Positions 1 through 10,342 of a DNA stretch of 51,492 nt are shown here, piece after piece. The notes beneath the pieces were generated by a model. That model was not told the DNA's origin, searched no databases, and was given only the letters and a program-made list of their open reading frames with translations. The position numbers and the translations under genes were made by a program. Each line of letters begins with the position of its first letter. Positions within the stretch are counted from its first letter, which is position 1. The stretch spans positions 1 through 51,492 of the forward strand of contig JACPYM010000050.1 of NCBI GenBank assembly GCA_016196035.1. The letters run 5' to 3'. The DNA comes from Acidobacteriota bacterium (GTDB lineage: Bacteria; Acidobacteriota; Blastocatellia; RBC074).

Positions 1-1
1 A

Positions 2-106
2 GCGATTATCGCGACGGCGCGCAAGTTCCTGGGGGTGATCTACCGGACGCTGAAGAACAAATGGGTGTTCGCAGACTTCCCCCATTTCGTCCTCGCCGAG
101 GGCTAA
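2..106 (+). CDS. IS110-family transposase, C-terminal fragment (cut by window start)
   Basis: The first 34 complete codons read in frame to a TAA and include ARKFLGVIYRTLKNKW and end FPHFVLAEG. This matches the conserved C-terminal tail of IS110-type (DEDD/Tnp-20) transposases, which catalyse site-specific movement of circular insertion sequences. The catalytic serine region, if present, would lie upstream of the window, so activity cannot be judged. The stop lies 41 bases before the start of the TonB-dependent receptor. No inverted repeat end is obvious, as expected for IS110 elements, which usually lack them. The family is identified from a short tail only. Confidence 0.6.
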   Translation, partial: AIIATARKFLGVIYRTLKNKWVFADFPHFVLAEG

Positions 107-147
107 CAACCACCTCGGAGTAGACAACTCATCATAGGAGAAGAGCT

Positions 148-3100
148 ATGAAATTCAAAACTTCCATCTGGCAATTATTCTTCGCGCTGATCGTGACCTT
201 GTCACTGTTGAGTGCGGCCACTGCCCAGACCAGTCGCGGCACGGTTTCGGGCACGGTTTCCGATAGTGCGGGCGCGGTCATTCCGAGCGCCAAGGTTGAG
301 TTAGTCAACAATGGCACGGGCATCGTGCGTTCGACCACTACGAATGAAGCCGGTATCTTTCGCTTCGACGCGGTTGATCTGGGCGGCTACACGCTCAAAT
401 TCACCGCACAGGGCTTCAAGCAACTCAATCGCACTAATATCAACGTGCAGGCTAATCAAACGGCGACGATTGATGCCGCGCTGGCCGTTGGCGTCACCGA
501 GAACGTCGTCGAAGTAAATGCCACGGCGGATGAGTTGTTAATCAAGGACGCGCCGATTCGCGGCGGCAGCATCAGCGCACAGGCAGTCTCGCAACTGCCG
601 GTCAGCGGCTTGGAACCGATTTCAATCGCGCGCACGCTGCCCGGTGTGGTGCAGGCGGTTGGCACTTCGACCTTCGGCAATGGCGGTCAGAACACGCAAT
701 TTTCGGTCAACGGTCAACGCCCGCGCGGCAACAACTACCTTCTTGACGGCACTGAGAACAACGACATCTCGGTCGGCGGCAACGCGCAATCGTTCAATAT
801 GACCGATGCCGTGCAGGAAGTTTCGGTGCAAACCAGCAACTTCGGATCTGAATTCGGGCGCGCTGGCGGCGGTGTCTTCAACGTTATTACTAAGGGCGGC
901 ACCAACCAATATCACGGCACGGCCTACGACATTTATCGCTCACAGCGATTCAGTTCAGTCTCCAACACCGCCAAGATCAATGGCACGCCGAAATCGGTCT
1001 TCAACGAAAACTTCTACGGCTTCACCGCTGGTGGGCCGATCGTCAAGAACAAGACCTTCATCTTCGGCGGATGGCAAAAAGACCCATTCCGCTCGACCAA
1101 TAACTTCTCGTTCGTCGTACCGACGGCGGATACTGTCACTCGGTTGAATACGCTGTTTCCGAACAACCCGCGACTCAAGCTCTATCTTGATGCGCTCGGC
1201 GACTTGCGTGGGACGGCCAACCCGATCAATCTCGCGCTCGGTCTGGACCCGGCTACGAACGTTGATCGCGGCTCAGTCAGTTTTGCCTCTGCGAATACTG
1301 GCTTGGCGACGCCGAGCGACGACATTCAATGGGTGACACGCGTTGACCATAACCTTTCTGAGGCACACCGGCTTTCATTCCGGTACATTTACGATTCGAG
1401 CCGGACTTCGCCGAACGGCGTCAACTTCCCCGGCTACATCTTTGATTTCAAGGGACGTTCGCAGAACTTCCTGTTCAATGATACCTACACGTTAAGCTCG
1501 ACCTGGACGAATGAATTCCGCTTTGGCTACAGCCGCATCGGTTTCGACTTCCCGATCTCCGGCAGGTCAACGGCACTGGCCAGCACACTGCCGACGATCA
1601 CGATCCCGAACATTGCGGCGCCGGGCATTCAAACCAACATCCCGCAGTTCCGTTACGCCAACAACTGGCTGATCCAAGAAACGCAATCGAAGATTGTCGG
1701 ACGGCACACTTTCCGTTACGGCCTGGAGTTTTTGCGTCAATTGGCCAAGCAGCATCCACCCTTCGTTGAACGCGGCGCGCTCAGCTACGCCAACGCGACC
1801 GGCTATTCTGGCTTCGCTAATTTCCTGGACGATTTCAGCGGCCCGTCCGGCACGTCGAACAAGAATTTCGGCCCATCGGTCTATTACCCGAACCTGTTCC
1901 GTCAGTCCTATTTCTTCCAGGATACGTGGAAGGTAGACCCGACACTGACACTGACGCTTGGCTTGCGCTACGAAAACTTTGGCCAGCCGGCGAATGGTGC
2001 TTTCAAATATCCGGCTTTCAATGGCTTTGACCCCGCGCAATTCACGGTGCCGAACAAAGTGAACACCGATAACAACAATTTCGGCCCGTCCATCGGTTTG
2101 GCCTGGACGCCAAATTACAAGGTGGGCGTGTTGCGCAAACTATTCGGAGAGGGCAAAACGGTTTGGCGTAGCGGTTTCCAAGTCAGCTATGACACCTTCT
2201 TCAATAACTTGCTCTCGAACATCGCGGCGGACTCGCCGAACACGGTCAACACCATCTTTACCGGCGCAGGCACTGGGCGTGGTTCGACTGGCTTCTTCAA
2301 CTCATTGCCAACAGTTGCACGCGCACCAATCGCTACTGATTCACAGACTTCGGTTTTCGACAAGAACGTGCGCAATCCCTACACCGAACGTTGGTCGCTG
2401 GGCTTCCAACGCGAACTGCCGAGCAAGTTGCTGCTCGACGTTTCGTATGTCGGCGCGGGAGCACACAAGCTCTTCGTCACAGAAGACCTCAACATCCGCA
2501 AGCTTGACGGGACGCGCCTTTTCCCCTTGCTCGGCATCCGCCGCCAGCGTGCCAGCGAAGGCAATTCGATCTATCACGGGTTGCAGATACTGGTTGACCG
2601 GCGCTTCGCCAATAGCTTCAACGTGACGGGGGCCTACACCTACTCACGCGCCATTGATAACACTAGCGAAGTCTTCGCCACGGCTAATTCAGTTTCCGCA
2701 TTGTCTTCGTTGCCGGTCAGTCAAGGCGGACTCAAGCTGGATCGCGGGCTGAGCGATTACCATCGCGGGCAACGCTTCGTGCTTAGCTACCAGTGGAGCA
2801 TTCCGGGGCCGAAGAACAAATACCTGGCCGTTCCGCTCGCGGGATGGAGAATCACTGGCATCTCGACGTTCCAATCGGGCACGCCGTTTACAATCGTCAA
2901 CGGCGCTGACCGCAACAACGACGGCAACGCGAACGACCGCCCCGACATTGGCAATCCGAACGCGCCGATCAATACCCGTGCGGTGATCGCGCCAACTACC
3001 GGCGCGAACTCCTGCGCCAGCGGCTACCGCAATCCTGACGCGCTGACGCTGACCTGCGTGACGCCCAACGATGTACATTGGATTCAAGGCACAGGCCTGC

Positions 3101-3384
3101 CCAATGCCTCGACGGTTGGACGCAACACGCTCATCACCAAGGGTCAGGTCAACACGGATATGAATATCCTCAAGTCCTTCCGGTTGACTGAGAGTTTCAA
3201 GCTGGAATATCGGCTGGAGACCTTTAACATCTTCAACCACCCGCAATTCGTCCAGGTGCCGGGCGCGAGTGTCGTGGGTACGGCTGGCCCGTCAACCAAC
3301 GGCTTGCCGTCCCGCTTCCTGAACCTCGATTACACCAACAGCGGCACGCGCACGATGCGCATGCAGTTGAAGTTCATCTTCTGA
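148..3384 (+). CDS. TonB-dependent receptor, Oar-like, with carboxypeptidase-regulatory N-terminal domain
   Basis: This is an outer-membrane beta-barrel protein of 1078 residues. Residues 1-27 form a signal peptide (a hydrophobic run ending ATAQ). Residues about 28-110 form a carboxypeptidase-regulatory-like beta-sandwich (GTVSGTVSDSAGAVIPSAKV). A plug domain follows (about 120-250, with NYLLDGTENND and FNVITKGGTNQYHG), and the rest is a large barrel ending in MRMQLKFIF, with the terminal Phe typical of BAM-inserted barrels. AGGAG sits 7 bases before the ATG, supporting this start. The architecture matches the very large Oar-like receptor families of Acidobacteriota. The substrate (glycan, peptide or siderophore) cannot be told from sequence, and no partner transport gene is adjacent. 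A strong terminator follows. Confidence 0.9.
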   Translation: MKFKTSIWQLFFALIVTLSLLSAATAQTSRGTVSGTVSDSAGAVIPSAKVELVNNGTGIVRSTTTNEAGIFRFDAVDLGGYTLKFTAQGFKQLNRTNINVQANQTATIDAALAVGVTENVVEVNATADELLIKDAPIRGGSISAQAVSQLPVSGLEPISIARTLPGVVQAVGTSTFGNGGQNTQFSVNGQRPRGNNYLLDGTENNDISVGGNAQSFNMTDAVQEVSVQTSNFGSEFGRAGGGVFNVITKGGTNQYHGTAYDIYRSQRFSSVSNTAKINGTPKSVFNENFYGFTAGGPIVKNKTFIFGGWQKDPFRSTNNFSFVVPTADTVTRLNTLFPNNPRLKLYLDALGDLRGTANPINLALGLDPATNVDRGSVSFASANTGLATPSDDIQWVTRVDHNLSEAHRLSFRYIYDSSRTSPNGVNFPGYIFDFKGRSQNFLFNDTYTLSSTWTNEFRFGYSRIGFDFPISGRSTALASTLPTITIPNIAAPGIQTNIPQFRYANNWLIQETQSKIVGRHTFRYGLEFLRQLAKQHPPFVERGALSYANATGYSGFANFLDDFSGPSGTSNKNFGPSVYYPNLFRQSYFFQDTWKVDPTLTLTLGLRYENFGQPANGAFKYPAFNGFDPAQFTVPNKVNTDNNNFGPSIGLAWTPNYKVGVLRKLFGEGKTVWRSGFQVSYDTFFNNLLSNIAADSPNTVNTIFTGAGTGRGSTGFFNSLPTVARAPIATDSQTSVFDKNVRNPYTERWSLGFQRELPSKLLLDVSYVGAGAHKLFVTEDLNIRKLDGTRLFPLLGIRRQRASEGNSIYHGLQILVDRRFANSFNVTGAYTYSRAIDNTSEVFATANSVSALSSLPVSQGGLKLDRGLSDYHRGQRFVLSYQWSIPGPKNKYLAVPLAGWRITGISTFQSGTPFTIVNGADRNNDGNANDRPDIGNPNAPINTRAVIAPTTGANSCASGYRNPDALTLTCVTPNDVHWIQGTGLPNASTVGRNTLITKGQVNTDMNILKSFRLTESFKLEYRLETFNIFNHPQFVQVPGASVVGTAGPSTNGLPSRFLNLDYTNSGTRTMRMQLKFIF

Positions 3385-3406
3385 ATTGTTGTTGCTGAGA
3401 CTGGCT

Positions 3407-3455
3407 AAAAAATTGAGCCGGGCAGATTGCAATCTCTGCCCGGCTCAATTTTTTT
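3407..3455. terminator. Bidirectional rho-independent terminator
   Basis: A perfect 14-bp stem (3413-3426 with 3435-3448, arm TTGAGCCGGGCAGA) has an 8-base loop. Seven T follow it and six A precede it, so it can stop transcription from both the TonB receptor (+) and the convergent cysteine-cluster gene (-). Confidence 0.9.
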
Positions 3456-3473
3456 GCCCAAAGATATTTCAAC

Positions 3474-4043
3474 TCAAAAATCGAATGCCTCTTTCAGCTT
3501 ATCCACCTTCTTCTCCCACTCCACCTTCAACTCCGCCTTCACCGCGCCCCACGTCGTCGGGTGTTCCGGCTGGCCTTCAAAATGAAAGGGGCAGGGTGCC
3601 GGGGCGACCTGTTTCTGCACTTCGCGCAGATCAATCGGGTCGAAGGGGAAGGTCACACAGGGCGTGGGCGCGTGTTTGGGCGAAGTGTAAATCGTGCACG
3701 CCGTCGTGGTTTCGTCTTCGTGATAAAACGGGCAGGTGAAGACGATTTTGCAACAGAGGCCGCAGCGGTTGCAGGCACCGCGTTTGTAGGGCTGCCAGCG
3801 ATAGAGAATCTTGTCCGGCAAGACGCGCGACAACACCCAGCGGCGTGCCGCGCCGTAAGAATGATCGGTGTAAAGGAAGCCGGTGATTTTGCGATAGGCA
3901 ATATAGGTTTTGCGCTTATAAATTTCCCAGTCCGAAAGCCGCGGCAGTGGCAGTCGTTCGGCCTTGTCCTCAACAGTCGCAGACGTTGGCCGCCGCGGCT
4001 CAATTTGCACCAGCCGCACGGGCGGTTGATTCGGTTGTGACAT
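3474..4043 (-). CDS. YkgJ-family cysteine cluster protein
   Basis: The product has 189 residues when started at the ATG at 4043, which has a strong GGAGGGGAGA Shine-Dalgarno; an upstream in-frame codon at 4124 lacks one. The central region carries CNRCGLCCKIVFTC, followed by spaced cysteines (TACTIY, TPCVTF, PAPCPF). This is the CxxCxxCC pattern of YkgJ-type proteins (UPF0153/Fe-S or zinc cluster family). The family is thought to bind a metal or Fe-S cluster, and its biochemical role is poorly known. The gene follows ttcA on the same strand with a 141-base gap, so both may share a transcript. No signal peptide or membrane segment is seen, so it is probably cytosolic. Confidence 0.75.
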   Translation of the reverse strand: MSQPNQPPVRLVQIEPRRPTSATVEDKAERLPLPRLSDWEIYKRKTYIAYRKITGFLYTDHSYGAARRWVLSRVLPDKILYRWQPYKRGACNRCGLCCKIVFTCPFYHEDETTTACTIYTSPKHAPTPCVTFPFDPIDLREVQKQVAPAPCPFHFEGQPEHPTTWGAVKAELKVEWEKKVDKLKEAFDF

Positions 4044-4184
4044 CCGATCTCCCCTCCAGGTGAAAGATATGTAGTGTTGATTTGCACGCCCCAATCGGCG
4101 GGAAAAGTGGCGTGATCTTATCATCGGCCCGCAGCCGTCGCCAAACGTTGCCGGCTTTCCGGCCCGGTAAAACGCGGCAATTTT

Positions 4185-5054
4185 TTAGCGCGCCAGCGCA
4201 ACCAGTTGCGCTGGCATCGAGCGCGTATGCGTTTCGTCATGCACGCCCAGCGCGGCGTCCAGTTCATCGGCCAAATTGCCGGTGGCGGCGCCGATGGATT
4301 TGAAATCGAACAACTCCCGGTCAAACAAGTGGGTCGGCACGGTGTTGCCCAGCGCCGTCAGCATGGATTTGCGCAGCATCGGAATCTCTTGCTGCAACTC
4401 GTCAATCAGCCGCTTGAGGCGTTTGCGCTTCAGGTTTTCCTGCGCACCGCACAGATCACACGGGATGATCGGAAAATTCTGGGTCGCCGCAAACGCCGCC
4501 ACATCCTTTTCCCAAATGTAGGCCATAGGGCGGATCACCGTGTTGCGCCCGTCATCCGAACGCAAAATCGGCGGCATCGCCTTCATGGTGCCGATGAAAA
4601 ACAAATTGAGCAGGAAGGTTTGCAATACATCGTCGGCGTGATGGCCCAGCGCGATCTTGGTGCAGCCTTCTTCGACCGCCACGCTATACAAAATTCCGCG
4701 CCGCAAGCGTGAACAGACCGAACAATAGGTCTTGCCTTCAGGCACCAGCCGCTTGACGATGGAATAGGTGTCGCGCTCGACGATGCGATAGGGGACGCCA
4801 ATGCTCGCCAGATATTCGGGCAGCACGTGCGCGGGAAAGTTCGGCTGTTTCTGATCCAGATTGACGGCCAGCAATTCAAAGCGCACGGGCGCGCGGCGCT
4901 GCAGCGTGCGCAGCAAGTGCAGCAGCGTATAACTGTCCTTACCGCCGCTCAGACAAACCATGATTTTGTCGCCTGCGGTGATCATCCCGAAGTCTTTGAT
5001 CGCTTCGCCCATACGGCGCAGCAGAATGCGTTCCAAACGTGCCGCTTCTTCCAT
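4185..5054 (-). CDS. ttcA: tRNA 2-thiocytidine(32) synthetase TtcA-like
   Basis: This 289-residue PP-loop ATPase would adenylate C32 of tRNA and replace its 2-oxygen with sulfur. The PP-loop SGGKDS is at residues 36-41. CSVC (111-114) and CDLC (199-202) form the two CxxC pairs that hold the Fe-S cluster in TtcA enzymes, and GHHADD (137-142) is the conserved second nucleotide-site segment. Length and motif order fit the TtcA/TtuA superfamily. The shorter CxxC spacing and the typical [15 protein letters not shown] segment favour TtcA over TtuA or TilS. The gene is divergent from the permease at 5444 and may be cotranscribed with the YkgJ-type gene downstream. Confidence 0.87.
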   Translation of the reverse strand: MEEAARLERILLRRMGEAIKDFGMITAGDKIMVCLSGGKDSYTLLHLLRTLQRRAPVRFELLAVNLDQKQPNFPAHVLPEYLASIGVPYRIVERDTYSIVKRLVPEGKTYCSVCSRLRRGILYSVAVEEGCTKIALGHHADDVLQTFLLNLFFIGTMKAMPPILRSDDGRNTVIRPMAYIWEKDVAAFAATQNFPIIPCDLCGAQENLKRKRLKRLIDELQQEIPMLRKSMLTALGNTVPTHLFDRELFDFKSIGAATGNLADELDAALGVHDETHTRSMPAQLVALAR

Positions 5055-5443
5055 TACAGATCGTGCCTTATTCCAAATCTCAAATTTGATATTGAAGCGC
5101 GCCAGCTTAGGTCATCGCTGCGCAGCCGGTCAAACTTTGATTCGTGGCTTTGACCATTGGCTGATCTTCACCGCCCTTTCAGGGCGAAGAGTAGGCGGCA
5201 CCAACCGCAACAGCTTGGGTAAGGACAAGATCCCGGCCCATTACGACAATTCCTTCCCACCCTCGCCAGCGTGATGCTAGGATGGCTTCTCTACATGAAG
5301 CAACTATGCCGTGAGCATTGAGACAAACACACAACACATCCGCCCACGCCCGCGCGCTGTGCGGCTTTTTTTATTGCCGAAATCGCCAGCCTTGAGCCTG
5401 CACGCTGACTGTCCGACTGGAGATCGAAGCCCAAGGAAACGCT
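5055..5443. other. Intergenic region between divergent ttcA and permease 1
   Basis: These 389 bases hold no supported gene. They contain a solo 15-base palindrome, CGCCCTTTCAGGGCG, at 5172-5186, which matches a palindrome of the 66-bp array near 37.5 kb. They also contain TGCTAGGATG at 5275-5284, shared with the leader of the second permease. A weak GC hairpin before a T run near 5357-5377 is not convincing as a terminator. Confidence 0.5.
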
Positions 5444-7396
5444 ATGGCTGAATCAACAACTGCGGTGAACCGTGCAGCGAATCCGTTGGCCCGCTGGCTG
5501 CTGGCTGGCGAGGTCAAGGAAATCGAAGGCCCGCACGAAGGCGAAGGCCGCCATCACACCCACTCGTGGTGGCAAGTGATGTGTCTGACGGGGGTGGATT
5601 ATTTCTCTACGCTTGGCTATCAGCCGGGCATCGCTTTTTTGGCGGCGGGCGTTTTATCGCCGCTGGCGACGCTGATTCTGGTGTTGCTGACGCTATTCGG
5701 CGCCTTGCCGATTTACCGCCGCGTCGCGCGCGAAAGTCCGCACGGCGAAGGCTCGATCTCGATGCTCGAAGCTTTGCTACCGCGTTGGCGCGGCAAGCTT
5801 TTCGTGCTGGTGTTGCTGGGTTTCGTGGCGACCGATTTCATCATCACCATCACGCTCTCGGCGGCGGATGCGACCGAACACATTGTGCACAACCCCTTCA
5901 CCCCGCATTGGCTTGATCATCCGGTGCTGGTGACGCTTGTCTTGGTTGGCGCCCTGGGCGCGATTTTTCTAAAGGGTTTCAAAGAGGCCATCGGGCTGGC
6001 GGTCGTGCTGGTGGTGAGTTATCTGCTGCTCAACGTCATCGTGATCGCCCGCGGTTTGTATGAAGTATTCGTACATCCGCAAATGATACCGGATTGGACG
6101 CACAGCCTTTTGCAGCACCCTGAAGTGCACGGCAATCCCTGGTTGATGGTGGGTGTGGCGTTGATCCTGTTTCCGAAACTGGCCTTGGGCTTGTCGGGTT
6201 TCGAGACCGGTGTGGCGGTGATGCCGCTGGTCACGGGTGCGGCGGGCGATGAGCAGAAACGTCCGGCGGGCCGGATTCACAATACGCAAAAGTTATTGCT
6301 GGTCGCGGCCCTGATTATGAGCGTGCTGTTGATCGCCAGCAGTTTGGCGACGACGTTGCTGATTCCGGCCAAAGAATTCCAGCACGGCGGCGAGGCGTTT
6401 GGGCGCGCGCTGTCCTATCTGGCGCATCATTACCTGGGCGATTATTTCGGTACGATCTACGATCTGAGCACGATTTCGATTCTATGGTTTGCCGGCGCGT
6501 CGGCGATGGCGGGGTTGTTGAACATCGTGCCGCGTTATTTGCCGCGCTACGGCATGGCGCCTGATTGGGCCAAGGCGGCGCGTCCGCTGGCGCTGGTTTA
6601 TACGGCGATTGCCTTTGTGGTGACGATCATTTTCAAGGCGAACGTCGAGGCGCAGGGCGGCGCGTATGCCACAGGCGTGTTGGTGTTGATGAGTTCGGCG
6701 GCGCTGGCTGTAACCTTGATCGCGCGCGGCGAAGGTGCGATGCGGGCGGCGTTCGCAACGATCACGCTGGTCTTTCTTTACACGACAGTCGTCAACATCT
6801 ACGAGCGGCCCGAGGGCCTGAAGATCGCTTCGTTTTTTATCGGCGCGATTGTGATTGCCTCGTTCATCTCTCGCGCCATGCGTTCGACCGAGTTGCGCGT
6901 GGACAAGGTGATTTTGGATGAGACGGCACGGCGCTATATCGAAGAACTGGTCAGCGCGGGCCGCGAGATTCGCATTGTCGCCAACCGGCGCGAAATCGGT
7001 GATGTCAGTGAGTATCGCTTCAAAGAGCAAGAGAAGCGCGGCGACAATCACATCCCCAAAGAAGACCCGATCATCTTTCTGGAAATCAAAATTGGCGACG
7101 CGTCGGAATTCAGCGGGGTGATGCGTGTGCGCGGCGTGCAAGTCGGCGATTACCACGTGTTGCGCACCAAGAGTCCGGCAGTGCCCAACGCCATCGCGGC
7201 GTTGCTGCTGCACATCCGCAACGGATACAAAACCATGCCGCACGCCTATTTCGGCTGGACGGAAGGCAGCCCGCTCACTTACGCGTTGAAATTCATTTTG
7301 TTTGGCGAAGGCGACACCGCGCCCGTGACACGCGAGATTTTGCGGCAGGCCGAACATGATCCTGAGCAACGGCCGGCGATTCACGTGGGCGGGTGA
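5444..7396 (+). CDS. APC-superfamily permease with C-terminal soluble domain (tandem copy 1)
   Basis: This 650-residue inner-membrane transporter has an N-terminal cytosolic stretch of about 45 residues. About 12 hydrophobic helices follow (residues about 45-475), starting [20 protein letters not shown], an unwound-helix-1 glycine/serine region typical of amino acid-polyamine-organocation carriers. A hydrophilic C-terminal domain of about 170 residues ends AIHVGG. AAGGAAA precedes the ATG. The next gene is a close paralogue of identical length, followed by cysteine dioxygenase, which hints at an amino acid or sulfur compound as substrate. KimA-type potassium carriers share the same fold and a C-terminal regulatory domain, so potassium is also possible. 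The substrate is not determinable from sequence. Confidence 0.8.
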   Translation: MAESTTAVNRAANPLARWLLAGEVKEIEGPHEGEGRHHTHSWWQVMCLTGVDYFSTLGYQPGIAFLAAGVLSPLATLILVLLTLFGALPIYRRVARESPHGEGSISMLEALLPRWRGKLFVLVLLGFVATDFIITITLSAADATEHIVHNPFTPHWLDHPVLVTLVLVGALGAIFLKGFKEAIGLAVVLVVSYLLLNVIVIARGLYEVFVHPQMIPDWTHSLLQHPEVHGNPWLMVGVALILFPKLALGLSGFETGVAVMPLVTGAAGDEQKRPAGRIHNTQKLLLVAALIMSVLLIASSLATTLLIPAKEFQHGGEAFGRALSYLAHHYLGDYFGTIYDLSTISILWFAGASAMAGLLNIVPRYLPRYGMAPDWAKAARPLALVYTAIAFVVTIIFKANVEAQGGAYATGVLVLMSSAALAVTLIARGEGAMRAAFATITLVFLYTTVVNIYERPEGLKIASFFIGAIVIASFISRAMRSTELRVDKVILDETARRYIEELVSAGREIRIVANRREIGDVSEYRFKEQEKRGDNHIPKEDPIIFLEIKIGDASEFSGVMRVRGVQVGDYHVLRTKSPAVPNAIAALLLHIRNGYKTMPHAYFGWTEGSPLTYALKFILFGEGDTAPVTREILRQAEHDPEQRPAIHVGG

Positions 7397-7522
7397 GTTG
7401 CGGCGGTGGCGCGCGCGTCAGCCAGCAGGGTTGTCAACGTTGAGACATTGATTTAGCCCATAACCCACTGCTTCCTGACGCGCGTACTACCGTTTTATTG
7501 GCTTCAGCCGCAGTCGCAACAG

Positions 7523-7551
7523 TGCTAGGATGTGTCAGTCATAACACTGAC
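7523..7551 (+). promoter_or_regulatory. Possible leader element of permease 2
   Basis: TGCTAGGATG (7523-7532) repeats exactly the 10-mer at 5275-5284 upstream of permease 1 and resembles an extended -10 (TGnTAnnnT), though no good -35 is visible. It is followed by a small hairpin (GTCAGT 7534-7539 with ACTGAC 7546-7551). The role is inferred only from its presence before both paralogues. Confidence 0.25.
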
Positions 7552-7622
7552 GATGATCAAAGACCGCCCTTCGCAACGGTCTGACAAATTGCAATCCCCG
7601 CTTTATTCCAACAATGAACAAC

Positions 7623-9575
<1,953 letters not shown>

Positions 9576-9608
9576 AGTGGAAATGTGGATGTTCGTGTGG
9601 AGGTAGTA

Positions 9609-10262
9609 ATGAGCAGACAGTTGCTGAGCATCGAGAGTTTTATCGAAAAGCTGCGTGGCTTTGAGCAAGGCATGATCACGCGCGACGGCGTGTTGGATTT
9701 CTGTGCCGGCGTGCAAGTCAGTGACGCCTCGCTCGCGCCTTACGTGCATTTCGACGACAAGTTTTATACGCGCAATCTGATTTACCGCGACGATCTGTTT
9801 GAGGTGATGACAATCTGCTGGCAGCCGGGACAGAAAACCGCCGTGCACACTCATAATGGGCAACTGTGCTGGATGATCGCGCAACGCGGCAATCTGGCCG
9901 TGGTGGATTACAAATGGCTCGGCTGCGACCATCCTGAAAACCAAAACGTTGTCGGCATTGATTGCCTCGCCGGTTCCGAACACACCAAGCTGGAATTCGT
10001 GCGCGAGATTGACGCCTGCACGGGCGGACAGGTGCTGACGGCGGACAAGCTGCAAACGATTCACCGGCTATACAACCGCGACGAACCGTCGGTGAGCATT
10101 CACGTTTACTCGCGTCCGATTGATTCGTGTGTGGCGTTCGATATGGAAAAACAGGCGTGTTACCGGCGGCAGTTGGCGTATTTCAGCAAGTATGGCGAGG
10201 TGATGGCGAAGGAAGCGCAGGCCGTGGCCGCCAGCCCGCAGCTTGTACAAATTGGTCGCTGA
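9609..10262 (+). CDS. Cysteine dioxygenase family protein
   Basis: This 217-residue cupin would be a cytosolic non-heme iron enzyme oxidising cysteine to cysteine sulfinate, the entry to taurine and sulfate formation. Iron ligands are H80, H82 (HTHNGQLC) and H152 (TIHRL). C87, five residues after H82, and Y167 match the Cys-Tyr crosslink pair of mammalian CDO, and S163-H165-Y167 (SIHVY) matches its catalytic triad. YSRPIDSC corresponds to the conserved YSPPFDTC. The start at 9609 has GGAGGTAG directly upstream; a longer reading from 9585 has none. It is probably in one transcript with the permease pair, which may import its substrate. 3-mercaptopropionate dioxygenase is an alternative, but the Cys-Tyr pair favours cysteine. 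Confidence 0.87.
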   Translation: MSRQLLSIESFIEKLRGFEQGMITRDGVLDFCAGVQVSDASLAPYVHFDDKFYTRNLIYRDDLFEVMTICWQPGQKTAVHTHNGQLCWMIAQRGNLAVVDYKWLGCDHPENQNVVGIDCLAGSEHTKLEFVREIDACTGGQVLTADKLQTIHRLYNRDEPSVSIHVYSRPIDSCVAFDMEKQACYRRQLAYFSKYGEVMAKEAQAVAASPQLVQIGR

Positions 10263-10286
10263 AAGAACTTTCTGCTCACAAAGAAA

Positions 10287-10329
10287 CAGCCCGGTCATTC
10301 GTGATGAATGACCGGGCTGAGTGTTTTTG
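10287..10329. terminator. Rho-independent terminator between convergent genes
   Basis: A perfect 14-bp stem (CAGCCCGGTCATTC 10287-10300 with 10306-10319) has a 5-base loop and a T5 run. It sits between cysteine dioxygenase (+) and the convergent TonB receptor (-), 24 bases after the first stop and 13 bases before the second. Confidence 0.9.
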
Positions 10330-10342
10330 GTTTCAGTGATGG

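Noticed and set aside
622-3246. Long antisense open frames within the TonB receptor gene (also in UbiD, HsdR and Mfd)
   Set aside because: They shadow well-supported genes, have high-GC codon artefacts and show no domains or ribosome sites.
5340-5380. Possible riboswitch or terminator before permease 1
   Set aside because: The best stem is only 4 bp before the T run, and no conserved riboswitch core (for example of the ydaO type) could be matched.
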